Assembly (NCBI RefSeq): GCF_001601815.1 | Contig: NZ_LUKG01000015.1 | Coordinates: 14,071 to 58,360 of the forward strand | DNA from: Flavihumibacter sp. CACIAM 22H1 | GTDB lineage: Bacteria; Bacteroidota; Bacteroidia; Chitinophagales; Chitinophagaceae | Direction of reading: 5' to 3' | Length of the DNA stretch: 44,290 nt | In this document: piece by piece, positions 26,399-34,423 of the stretch | Layout: each line of letters starts with the position of its first letter | How positions within the stretch are numbered: the stretch's first letter is position 1 | Notes under the pieces: generated by a model | What the model was told of the DNA's origin: nothing | The model's database searches: none | The model's input: the letters and a program-made list of their open reading frames with translations, nothing else | Translations under genes and position numbers: made by a program

Positions 26399-26781
26399 TT
26401 TGTCAGAATAGGTAATCCGGATGAACGCCAGCTTTCAATACCTCCTTTCAGTTCAACCACCTCTTTAAATCCCTGTTTCAGGAACCAGTCGGCTGCTTTG
26501 GCACTGCGGCCGCCCGATTTACAATACAGGTATACTGGTTTATTTTGTTGCAGTTGCTGCGCACCCGCTTTAAAAGCCACCGAATCTTTCCAATTTAGTA
26601 GCAAGGCCCCTTCGATATACCCCGTCTTAAATTCTTCCGGCGTTCGCAGATCCACCAGCTGTACCTGCGGCTCCTTAGCCTGCTTTTCAAATGCTGCTGG
26701 CGCCAACTGCAGGGGCTTTTTTTCAACCTGCCTGCAACCAATAAATACCAGCATTGAACAGAGTGTTAGTATTTTTTTCAT
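26395..26781 (-). CDS. Rhodanese-domain lipoprotein
   Basis: The 128-residue protein begins with a lipoprotein signal (LVFIGC, Cys16) and is one rhodanese domain. VQLVDLRTPEEFKTGYIEGALLL is the typical beginning, and the active-site loop CKSGGRS holds the sulfur-carrying Cys87. Rhodaneses pass sulfane sulfur, e.g. from thiosulfate or persulfides, to acceptors. As a lipoprotein it acts in the periplasm or at the outer membrane rather than with the cytosolic shell. It sits 8 bp after a DoxX-like gene. Confidence 0.9.
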   Translation of the reverse strand: MKKILTLCSMLVFIGCRQVEKKPLQLAPAAFEKQAKEPQVQLVDLRTPEEFKTGYIEGALLLNWKDSVAFKAGAQQLQQNKPVYLYCKSGGRSAKAADWFLKQGFKEVVELKGGIESWRSSGLPILTK

Positions 26782-26789
26782 AGTACGTA

Positions 26790-28226
26790 TTATTGAGTGA
26801 ATGATTGAAGCGCAAACGCATCCTTGGTTCTGTCTAATACTACATAAATCGAATCCCTGGTTCCATATGAACCACGAAGCAGGAGCCGGTCAGCCGTAGG
26901 CCGCTCATAATGCCAGGTGTATAACGGTTTGTCCTTTTTTTCCGTTTCCTGTTTTTTGGCAGCAGCAGCGCCCCGCGAGCGGTTTCTACCATCGCGCTGC
27001 TTGTTCTTATCAAAAAGGGTGAGGGTTTGGTGCACCGAGTCAATTGTATAATACAGGAATCGTTTACCTCCGCCAATGCCCGCTAATTCATAGGTACGAT
27101 CAATATCCTTTTCATTAGGCGTACCATTGGCCAGCGAAATTGGAAAAGGTTTATTGACTTTATAAACAAGCGTACTCCAGTTCTCCAGCATTACCTGTTG
27201 CCAGCGAACAGAATCCTGCGGATCATACGGTAAGAGCTGGTTATTTAACCGGAATTCGGTTACCGTGTACAGGCCTTTGGCATTGGCCAGTCCGGGACTT
27301 ATCGGCTCCTTCAGATACCCCTCTTTATAATGCACCTGGTAACGCAAGGCCCCATATACCACGGTAAACAATAACACGATCCCTACTTTTACCGTCAGCA
27401 GTATCTTTTTTACAGGGGGAGAATAAACCGGCAGATAATCGGCAGGCGTTACCTCCTGCTTCAAGACATATAATTTCCACAGTTCAACCAGGTAGGGAAT
27501 TAGCAGGATCAATGCAAATAATACAAAAAAAGAACTGTAAACATGTACTCCTCCGTCATACGCAAAATTTGCATGGGCTATATTAAACAGTACACCTGCA
27601 TTGAGCAATGCGCCCAAAAAAACAGTAGGTCGGAAAAACAGCAATACACCTGCTATTACTTCCACCCAGCCTAATAAAACCTGGTACCAGGTTGAAATAC
27701 CAATATGCTGCCAGTAAATTTTATAGGTATTGTATTCGCCGAAATCGGTCGCCAGGTTAGATATTCCGGGAAACGGCATTTGCATCGGGTATACTTTCAA
27801 AAAACCAAATGCTATAATACCCAACGCTATTCGGTAGCGGATCAATACTTTGGTCCAGTAATAAATAGCGGCATAATTTATTTTGGGCAACCAGCGTGCA
27901 ACCAGGGTCCAGATAAGTGCTCCGCCCAGGGCAATCAATGCCACTATGCCCCAACTGGCATAGCCCGCTAATCCCCAGCGTCCGCTTTCGGATTGAATCT
28001 CTACCAGGTTGGGCCTGTATCCGGCAATTGCCGACAGGTACCAAAAAAAGGAGCGTGATTCTGTAAGCCGCTGGTACCACTCCCATTCAAAGGGCACCAC
28101 AAATAGTAACACAAACAGGAAAAGCCAGCGGATCCCAAATTTCTTAAATACAGTAGCTGGCTGATCTACCAGCTTGGATGGGTCATATTTGCCATAACCG
28201 GGTAAACTAAGAGAATTCAACAACAT
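26790..28226 (-). CDS. DoxX-like multi-pass membrane protein with C-terminal soluble domain (paralogue 2)
   Basis: The 478-residue protein has about eight membrane helices (residues 28-300) followed by a soluble domain of about 170 residues. The helix pattern, for example WVEVIAGVLLFFRPTVFLGALLNAGVLFNIAHANFAYDGGVHVYSS, recalls the DoxX/HTTM group, which includes the DoxD subunit of thiosulfate:quinone oxidoreductase. It is a tandem paralogue of the gene at 28241. Shared points are HANFAYD / LANFAYS in the membrane part, GLYTVTEFRLNN / GYYQVSTFQLAG with SVRWQQV / STRWKDL in the soluble part, and a similar final strand. An Arg/Ala/Lys-rich linker (GRNRSRGAAAAKK) is near residue 410. Its function is not known. 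Confidence 0.75.
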   Translation of the reverse strand: MLLNSLSLPGYGKYDPSKLVDQPATVFKKFGIRWLFLFVLLFVVPFEWEWYQRLTESRSFFWYLSAIAGYRPNLVEIQSESGRWGLAGYASWGIVALIALGGALIWTLVARWLPKINYAAIYYWTKVLIRYRIALGIIAFGFLKVYPMQMPFPGISNLATDFGEYNTYKIYWQHIGISTWYQVLLGWVEVIAGVLLFFRPTVFLGALLNAGVLFNIAHANFAYDGGVHVYSSFFVLFALILLIPYLVELWKLYVLKQEVTPADYLPVYSPPVKKILLTVKVGIVLLFTVVYGALRYQVHYKEGYLKEPISPGLANAKGLYTVTEFRLNNQLLPYDPQDSVRWQQVMLENWSTLVYKVNKPFPISLANGTPNEKDIDRTYELAGIGGGKRFLYYTIDSVHQTLTLFDKNKQRDGRNRSRGAAAAKKQETEKKDKPLYTWHYERPTADRLLLRGSYGTRDSIYVVLDRTKDAFALQSFTQ

Positions 28227-28240
28227 AGAATGGTCGTTTA

Positions 28241-29545
28241 TCAGTTGATTACAATAGGTTTTCTTCTCCCTTTGTACAAGAGGTATTGCTTGTTAATTTT
28301 TTCAAGTGTAATAGCCAGGGGGTTTCCATCGGGTCCCGATCCGTTCAAAACCACTTTACCAGCATCCGGCCGTGATAATTTAAACGTATAGGCCGGTTCC
28401 CGCGTAACCAGGTCCAGCAAGCGGATAGAATCCTCGGCAACGGTGTAAGAATAAAAACGACGGTCGGCATTGCCGGCTGCGAGGTAGAGATCGGGCTGCC
28501 TTTTTTCCCAAACTGCTGCTGGCGTATTTTCATAAAAAGTTTCGGGATGGTTTTTTCGAATACTCAGTAATGGACCCTGCTCAAACACCAGGTCTTTCCA
28601 ACGGGTACTATCGGTGAGGGAAGGCGGATAATCCTTTCCAGCCAATTGAAATGTGCTGACCTGGTAATATCCTGCGATGCCGTTAAAATATTCAAACCGG
28701 GTATACGGCCAATAGGCTGCGTCGGTTCCAAATGCAGCCAGGGAAACAAATACCAGGGCCGTTAGAACATACAACACGATACCTGTTTTCCGGATAGATT
28801 CCAGCACCGGACTGCTTTGCTTTTCCGGTACAGCTGCAATGGTTTTTCTGCGAAGAACTAATAAGGAATAAAGCCTGGGTAGTTCAGGTAGTAATAGTGT
28901 CAGTGCCAGCAAAAAAAGAAAACTGGCCTGCAAATGATCTCCAATCGAATAGGCAAAATTTGCCAACACCACATTGCTTAAGATAAACAGGAGAAGAATT
29001 AAGCCCGCTACCATAGTGCGTTTCCATAGCAATAACAGGGCACCCAAAACCAGCAAAAAACCAATGGTTTGGCTATACCCGGCAGCAGCAACAGCCGACG
29101 AGAGAAAGTAAATTTTCCAGGGCGCCAACTGACCGTATTGGGAATGCAGATCACTTAGTGCAGGTTGCGGAAAATATAAGGACAACAATAAAAGCACACC
29201 ATAAAACAAGCCGCCAATGGATAAACGGATCCGCAAAAAATCGTACAACAGTTGATAAAAGGAGGCAGCAGTTGCTGCCCCTTTTTCCCGTTTTTGCCAC
29301 AAATAGGCAATTAAAAATGCAACCAGCAGGGTAAGGATCCAACCTATATAAGTTTCCTTTCCGGCAGTACCGAATGATACAATGCCCGGACGATGATGCA
29401 GGAGTTGAAACAGATCCATAAAATTCAGTTGACTGAATTTTATGGAAAACAAATACCTGTAATACGATTCGTTGAAAGGAAGCGATAACAGGGTACCGAA
29501 AATAAGCAAGGTCCTGAAATACAAAGAGGTGAAAGTAGCTGACAT
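28241..29545 (-). CDS. DoxX-like multi-pass membrane protein with C-terminal soluble domain (paralogue 1)
   Basis: The 434-residue protein has about eight membrane helices (residues 8-285) and a soluble C-terminal domain that starts with YFNGIAGYYQVSTFQLAGKDY. It resembles the protein encoded 14 bp downstream throughout and is probably a duplicate that has diverged strongly. The membrane core (TMVAGLILLLFILSNVVLANFAYSIGDH) fits DoxX-like families. Two such proteins in series after a SusC/SusD pair could form a hetero-oligomer linked to a quinone or to periplasmic redox steps, which is inference. It follows susD by 24 bp. Confidence 0.75.
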   Translation of the reverse strand: MSATFTSLYFRTLLIFGTLLSLPFNESYYRYLFSIKFSQLNFMDLFQLLHHRPGIVSFGTAGKETYIGWILTLLVAFLIAYLWQKREKGAATAASFYQLLYDFLRIRLSIGGLFYGVLLLLSLYFPQPALSDLHSQYGQLAPWKIYFLSSAVAAAGYSQTIGFLLVLGALLLLWKRTMVAGLILLLFILSNVVLANFAYSIGDHLQASFLFLLALTLLLPELPRLYSLLVLRRKTIAAVPEKQSSPVLESIRKTGIVLYVLTALVFVSLAAFGTDAAYWPYTRFEYFNGIAGYYQVSTFQLAGKDYPPSLTDSTRWKDLVFEQGPLLSIRKNHPETFYENTPAAVWEKRQPDLYLAAGNADRRFYSYTVAEDSIRLLDLVTREPAYTFKLSRPDAGKVVLNGSGPDGNPLAITLEKINKQYLLYKGRRKPIVIN

Positions 29546-29569
29546 AGCTGTTTATTGATACGTTAGGGA

Positions 29570-30931
29570 TTATTCGCCGTACCCGGGATTTTGTACTAAC
29601 TGCGGATCAACCAGTAATTCCCGGAAAGGAAGGGGCAGCACTAATTTATTGGGATCCGTTATACCCAATACTGCAGCCGCGCGGTTCGTACGTACCAGGT
29701 CATACCAACGGTGGTTTTCAAGTGCAAACTCCAGCCTGCGTTCCTGTTCAATAGCCAGTAACAACTCGTTCTTATCAGCGGTTTCTTCCAGGAGCGGAAT
29801 ACCTGCACGGGACCTTATTTTATTGAGATCGGTAAGTGCTGTTTCGAGTTTATCCTGGTTAGCCCTGGCTTCTGCCCGATTCAACAGTACTTCCGCAACC
29901 CGAATCAGGAAAGCCGGATCTGTACGATCTGCCCGGTAGTATAGGTTCCCGAACCAGTTATCAACGCCGCTTATTACCTGTTTTTGCAAAAGGCTGCTCC
30001 GGTTGCCTCCGCGACCAGGGTCATTGAGTAATTGCACTAGTTGGTCGGTAGGGCGGATCCAACCTACTCCTCCCTTGGTGGTGGGTAACCACTGAGAAGC
30101 CTGGTTATTCGTAACTGCGGTGCTGTAATACAATTCCAAAACAGACTCACTGGTATTGGAACTATTATTGGCGAAAAAATTCTGGTAAGGTTGCACCAGT
30201 GCATAATTGGCAACATCGTCCAATAATTGGGAGGCATAGGTTTCTGCCAATGCCCATTCCTGCCGGTACAGATGAACCCGGGAACGAAGGGCCCACACCG
30301 TTTTACGGGTAGCACGTATCCGGTTGGTTGTGGCCGGCAAAAGACCTTCCGCCGTTTCCAGGTCACTTATTACCTGTTGATAGGTTTCTTCCAATGTACT
30401 CCGAGACAGGCTGGGGCGTTCACTGGCCGATTTGGTAGGCTCCAGTACTAATTGCACACCGCCCCAGGTTCTTGCCAGGTCAAAATAACTGATTGCCCGG
30501 ATAAAATAGGCCTCTCCCACCAACTGGTCTTTTACCGCTTGCGTAAGGGTTGAAGTACTAGTAAGAGCTGGCACTTTTTCAATTACATGATTGGCCCGGT
30601 TAATTGTATTATAAATCGCCGACCAGGCCGTGGATAAAGCAGATAAATCCGCTTTTACATCATGGTTCGTAAGTTGGTTGTTGACGGTTTGCGAACCGGT
30701 ATACTGTATATTATCGCCCGAGAAAAAACCCAGGGTTTGAAACGTGTAACCATAATAACCGTTGGAGGCAAGCTGGTTATACACCCCTCTTACTGCCGTT
30801 CGGGCCGAATTTTCATCAACAATGGTAATATCATCCGACGTAAATTCAACCGGATCAACTTCCAGGATTTTTTTGCAGGAGCTGAATTGAACTACTGCCA
30901 GTATACTTATAGGTACAATAATTTTTTTCAT
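29570..30931 (-). CDS. SusD/RagB-like outer-membrane lipoprotein
   Basis: The surface lipoprotein (453 residues from the ATG at 30931; a TTG three codons upstream is less likely) has a lipobox VVQFSSC and SusD features: SARTAVRGVYNQLASNGYYG, AWSAIYNTINRANHVIEKVP, GEAYFIRAISYFDLARTWGGV, LNRAEARANQ, LNKIRSRAGIP and QERRLEFALENHRWYDLVR, ending VQNPGYGE. SusD proteins sit over the SusC barrel and bind the ligand. No glycoside hydrolase, polysaccharide lyase or peptidase is in this operon, so the ligand is probably not a glycan; a sulfur compound is suggested by the later genes. Confidence 0.92.
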   Translation of the reverse strand: MKKIIVPISILAVVQFSSCKKILEVDPVEFTSDDITIVDENSARTAVRGVYNQLASNGYYGYTFQTLGFFSGDNIQYTGSQTVNNQLTNHDVKADLSALSTAWSAIYNTINRANHVIEKVPALTSTSTLTQAVKDQLVGEAYFIRAISYFDLARTWGGVQLVLEPTKSASERPSLSRSTLEETYQQVISDLETAEGLLPATTNRIRATRKTVWALRSRVHLYRQEWALAETYASQLLDDVANYALVQPYQNFFANNSSNTSESVLELYYSTAVTNNQASQWLPTTKGGVGWIRPTDQLVQLLNDPGRGGNRSSLLQKQVISGVDNWFGNLYYRADRTDPAFLIRVAEVLLNRAEARANQDKLETALTDLNKIRSRAGIPLLEETADKNELLLAIEQERRLEFALENHRWYDLVRTNRAAAVLGITDPNKLVLPLPFRELLVDPQLVQNPGYGE

Positions 30932-30952
30932 AATGTTCAAAACTTAAAATGA

Positions 30953-33900
30953 TTATAGGGTAAGGTTGAGGCCGAATTGAAAGCCACGTGGTTGCGGGGG
31001 CGTTCCAAATGATCCGATACCCTGGGCGGTAGGATCAGAGGTCACATTCGATTCCGGGTCGCCGGTATACTTGGTCAGGAGGAATAAATTGGTAGCTACG
31101 GCATAAACACGGGCCGATTTCAGCAAAGCCCTATGTGCCCATTTTGCCGGAAGATTATAACCCAGTGACAGCTGCCTTAACCGGAGAAAGGAAGCATCTT
31201 CGAGGTAACGACTGTTCTGATCGAGTGAATAATTATTGCCCACGGAAGTTAATCTCGGCATATCTGTCTGGTCCCCTTCTTTCTGCCAGCGGTTGGAAAG
31301 ATTGGTTAATACTCCTCCGCTCAGCGGATTCCTTTCCCGGAAATAACGTTGCAGGTTGAGCGAATAATTTCCATATTGAAAACTGAAAAGAAAACTCAGG
31401 TCAAATTGGCGATACGTGAAAGAATTTGTTATGCCTCCATAAAATTTCGGATAAAAACTGTTCATTATTTTCCTGTCTTCTACTGTTAACCCATCTTCCT
31501 GTCCTTCAAATACAGCATCGCCTGTTTTAGGATCAACATACAGCTGCTGGTACAGCCAGAAAGAGTTCATCGAATAACCTTCCTGCAGTATCACCCAATC
31601 GCGGGTATAGCGGGTAATGGGTGTGGGCAGGCGCTCGATCTTATTACGGTTACCGGAAATATTCAGGCTGGTGCGCCAGCTGAAATTCCGTTCGTTCAGG
31701 TTAACATGCTGAATGGTCAGTTCCCAACCGGTATTGCTTAACTCCCCCACATTTTCCCAGTAAGAACTAAAGCCACTGGAAGAGGGAAGTGGTTGTTGCA
31801 AAAGAATTCCCGATGTATATTTCCTGTACCAGTCGGCTGTTATGGACAGCCGGTTATTATTGAGGGAGAGGTCTATACCGATATCGGTTTGAGCGGTTTT
31901 TTCCCAACTCAGGTTCTGGTTGCCCAATTGCCGGGGACCAATACCTGGCAGTGGCGTACCCGCCACATCAGCATACCCCGAACCGCCTGACCACAACCCC
32001 CGCGAAGCAAAATTATCGATGCCCGACTGGTTACCCGTTATACCATAAGAGGCACGTAGTTTCAATTCATTTAACCAGCTAAGATTTTTTAGAAAAGATT
32101 CTTCTTTCATTCTCCAGCCTACGGAAAAAGCGGGGAAATAGCCCCAGCGTTTGTTGGCGCCGAATTTGGAAGAACCATCTGCCCGAACAGTAGCTTCCGC
32201 AAAATACCGGGAGGCATAGTTATACCCGATTCTTCCAAATAATGAAGAGAGGGTAAACTTTGTATAGGACTCAGACGATGTTTGAATGGAAGCAGCAGAA
32301 ATCAACCTGTAATTATCATTCGCAAAGCCGCGCCCTTCTGCATAGGTATAGGCAAGGTCACTGCTTTGAATGGTATTGCCTGCCAGAGCAGTAAGTCCAT
32401 GTAACCCCCATTTGGTCTGGTAAGTAAGGGTTTGCTCATTGATCCAGGTATTGTTTTGCGAAATGGCTGAAATAGCCTGCCCGTTGGCTGCCCGACCTAT
32501 ACTTGTTTTGGAATTCCAGTATTGTGCTTCGTCATAGGTATTATAGTCAAGGCTGAAACTGCTTCTGAACTTTAGTCCCTTGGCAAGCTGAGCATCGAGG
32601 TATGCACTACCTACGTAGCGGATACTTTTAGTATTAACCGCATAGTTCTCCATTAATACATAGGTATTATCGGATCCAACCGACGTACCATCTTCGGCAA
32701 ACTTGGGCGAATAGGTTGCGGCAGAAACCGCAGAATTCCATAAGCTAACCTGTGGGCCATCGCCTGTGCGGGCCTGGTTGCGATAGCTGCGCGAAAAATT
32801 ATTGGTTAATCCGAAACTGATCCGGTCGGTTAGTTTCTGGTCAAAATTGAATTTTACACCCACCCGGTTAAAACCTATTACTTTAAAAAACGCGTCCTGA
32901 TCTGTATAACCTGCACCCAGGTAATAGCGCGAGCCATTGGTACCTCCTTCCAGAGAAAGATTATAATCCTGCACCCTACCTTTTCTTAAAAGATCGCCCA
33001 GGCGGTCATAGGTTTCCTGTTCTTCCGGTAAGCCGGCGCCGCCTTCTGCCTTCGGACGAAATGGACGATTGGCAAAGGTTCTGTTCAAAGCAGGGTTATC
33101 AATGCCTGAGTTAATCCAGTATTCATTGGCAAGGCGCGCCGTTTCCGGACCCGATGCCAGTTTAGGCAAAGTAGTTTTATCCGCTTCTACCCAACCATTA
33201 GATATAGCCAGTGAAAGTTTGGGCTTGGCATTGTATTGTCCTTTTTTAGTGGTTACAATTATTACTCCGTTGGCTCCGCGTGAACCGTAAATGGCCGTAG
33301 CCGACGCGTCTTTCAGCACTTCAATGCTTTCAATATCAGCAGGATTAATATCGGCCAGCGGAGAGGTGGTTCTACCCCCCAGGTTGGTGGTTTGAAGGCT
33401 GTTATTATTCAGGAAAACCCCGTCAATAATATAAAGGGGATCGCTGCTGGAGTTGATAGATGTAGTACCACGTACCCGTACAAACGCAGCTTCGCCCGGC
33501 ACCCCTGAATTTGAGATTACCTGCAACCCCGGAGAAGCGCCCTGCAATTGCGCATCAAAACTTGCCACCGGTATGCGTTTCAACTCAGCGGGATTGATCT
33601 TTGCTACAGAACCAGTAATATCTGAACGCTTTTGGGTGCCGTATCCAACCACCACCACTTCATTCAGATCGCCGGGTTTAGGTTGTAACTGAAATTGATT
33701 GACCCGGCTCGATACCGTTTGTTCCAATCGCTCATAACCAACATAGGTTATCAGTAGCACCACGGGCAGTTGCCTGATGCCTTTTAACAGGAACCGGCCA
33801 TTTTTATCGGTTATTACTTCCAATGGCAGATCCTTTGCCTGCACCACTGCACCAGCCAGTGGTTGTTGTGACTTACTATCTATAACAATGCCGGTGAGGG

Positions 33901-34003
33901 CATTTTCCGGAATAGAATCTTTGTTGGTTTGTGCAATTACCTGGTTGGCCAATAATACCAACACAAAAAAATAGAAATGCTTTACAGCATACTTGCTATA
34001 CAT
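30953..34003 (-). CDS. SusC/RagA-like TonB-linked outer-membrane transporter
   Basis: I set the start at the ATG at 34003, which gives a clean signal peptide (MYSKYAVKHFYFFVLVLLAN...IAQ) and 1016 residues; the longer frame to 34078 begins with TTG and has no signal peptide at its start. After a carboxypeptidase-like domain (LTGIVIDSKSQQPLAGAVVQ) comes the SusC hallmark (NEVVVVGYGTQKRSDITGSV), the plug (PLYIIDGVFLNN, IESIEVLKDASATAIYGSRG, GVIIVTTKKG) and the barrel. It imports what SusD captures, using TonB energy. It leads the operon that ends with the encapsulin and desulfurase. A 420-bp leader with repeat E and a possible Cys peptide precedes it. Confidence 0.93.
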   Translation of the reverse strand: MYSKYAVKHFYFFVLVLLANQVIAQTNKDSIPENALTGIVIDSKSQQPLAGAVVQAKDLPLEVITDKNGRFLLKGIRQLPVVLLITYVGYERLEQTVSSRVNQFQLQPKPGDLNEVVVVGYGTQKRSDITGSVAKINPAELKRIPVASFDAQLQGASPGLQVISNSGVPGEAAFVRVRGTTSINSSSDPLYIIDGVFLNNNSLQTTNLGGRTTSPLADINPADIESIEVLKDASATAIYGSRGANGVIIVTTKKGQYNAKPKLSLAISNGWVEADKTTLPKLASGPETARLANEYWINSGIDNPALNRTFANRPFRPKAEGGAGLPEEQETYDRLGDLLRKGRVQDYNLSLEGGTNGSRYYLGAGYTDQDAFFKVIGFNRVGVKFNFDQKLTDRISFGLTNNFSRSYRNQARTGDGPQVSLWNSAVSAATYSPKFAEDGTSVGSDNTYVLMENYAVNTKSIRYVGSAYLDAQLAKGLKFRSSFSLDYNTYDEAQYWNSKTSIGRAANGQAISAISQNNTWINEQTLTYQTKWGLHGLTALAGNTIQSSDLAYTYAEGRGFANDNYRLISAASIQTSSESYTKFTLSSLFGRIGYNYASRYFAEATVRADGSSKFGANKRWGYFPAFSVGWRMKEESFLKNLSWLNELKLRASYGITGNQSGIDNFASRGLWSGGSGYADVAGTPLPGIGPRQLGNQNLSWEKTAQTDIGIDLSLNNNRLSITADWYRKYTSGILLQQPLPSSSGFSSYWENVGELSNTGWELTIQHVNLNERNFSWRTSLNISGNRNKIERLPTPITRYTRDWVILQEGYSMNSFWLYQQLYVDPKTGDAVFEGQEDGLTVEDRKIMNSFYPKFYGGITNSFTYRQFDLSFLFSFQYGNYSLNLQRYFRERNPLSGGVLTNLSNRWQKEGDQTDMPRLTSVGNNYSLDQNSRYLEDASFLRLRQLSLGYNLPAKWAHRALLKSARVYAVATNLFLLTKYTGDPESNVTSDPTAQGIGSFGTPPQPRGFQFGLNLTL

Positions 34004-34083
34004 GGGGAATATTTGTGAAAAGTAAGGGAATAGAAGTCCTGTGCCAGTTATAAACCGACAGATCAAAGCAGTGTGCAACAGTA

Positions 34084-34292
34084 TTAACCACCAGCCATGA
34101 AACAGCCGGCTGGCAATTACCGCACTAAATTTGTTTTAATAAATTGGGGAGAAAGCGCTATCAGCAACAACAATACTGCGAAGAAAAATAATGCGCCTGA
34201 ACAACCACCCTACTCCTGGAAGGAGCAGCTTTTGATACCTGTATCATAACAATAATTTTTTAAGCAGACCGATTTTTCCTGCTGGTGGTTAA
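34084..34292 (-). repeat. 12-bp perfect inverted repeat flanking the leader frame
   Basis: On the plus strand TTAACCACCAGC (34084-34095) and GCTGGTGGTTAA (34281-34292) are exact complements, enclosing the Cys-rich frame. The inner arm can instead pair locally (CCAGCC with GGCTGG) or its edge AATACTG can pair with CAGTATT (34172-34178), which covers the Gln-Tyr-Cys codons. The three pairings exclude each other in part, as in attenuators. Confidence 0.6.
34161..34247 (-). CDS. Putative 28-residue leader peptide ending in Cys-Cys-Cys
   Basis: The frame starts at ATG 34247, reads MIQVSKAAP ... SSQYCCC and stops with TGA followed at once by TAG. Three consecutive cysteine codons (TGT TGT TGC, 34172-34164) at the end are the expected design of a peptide that senses charged tRNA-Cys by ribosome stalling. 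It lies downstream of the predicted promoter and upstream of susC, within the 12-bp inverted repeat. No Shine-Dalgarno site is visible, which is normal in this phylum. The CAACAACAA on the opposite strand could also be a chance simple repeat, so this is a candidate only. Confidence 0.45.
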   Translation of the reverse strand: MIQVSKAAPSRSRVVVQAHYFSSQYCCC

Positions 34293-34316
34293 CAGCGAAA
34301 AATCTTTCTATTTATT

Positions 34317-34337
34317 AGTCTACCGATTAGATAGACA
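34317..34337. promoter_or_regulatory. Inverted repeat E at the SusC operon promoter
   Basis: AGTCTAC, seven bases, ATAGACA: both halves match the GTCTAY-N7-RTAGAC pattern. It overlaps the end of the -7 element and covers the expected transcription start, like repeat B at the TonB-receptor promoter. Confidence 0.65.
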
Positions 34338-34366
34338 AAATAACTACATAATTCCCATCTCTCCAA
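34336..34366 (-). promoter_or_regulatory. Probable promoter of the SusC-to-desulfurase operon
   Basis: On the minus strand TTG (34366-34364), 20 bases, then TTATTTTG (34343-34336), which departs from TAnnTTTG only at the second base. Transcription would start near 34330, within repeat E. Confidence 0.5.
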
Positions 34367-34423
34367 ATTCATTGATTTTTTTAGGGGAAATTTTCCGGGC
34401 GGATTTTTTTTAATAAGTTTCGT

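Larger units (their letters stand above)
34004..34423 (-). other. Leader/promoter region of the SusC operon (420 bp without a conventional gene)
   Basis: The region contains, in transcription order, a promoter (34366-34336), repeat E, a left arm at 34281-34292, a short frame ending in three Cys codons (34161-34247), a local hairpin around 34091-34120, and the right arm at 34084-34095. The predicted leader is over 320 bases, unusually long for a SusC gene, and about 80 bases remain between the last arm and the start codon. I see no poly-U terminator. Confidence 0.6.

Noticed and set aside
34004-34078. Extension of SusC to a TTG at 34078
   Set aside because: The extra 25 residues lack signal-peptide character, while the ATG at 34003 starts a typical signal peptide; the extension lies in the structured leader.
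34161-34320. Known SAM or cobalamin riboswitch in the SusC leader
   Set aside because: The conserved cores of these riboswitches are not recognisable; the structures seen fit better with peptide-based attenuation.
34381-34423. A/T runs and GGAAA/TTTCC around the end of the ChrB-AraC gene as a terminator
   Set aside because: The stem would leave almost no loop; I could not build a convincing hairpin.
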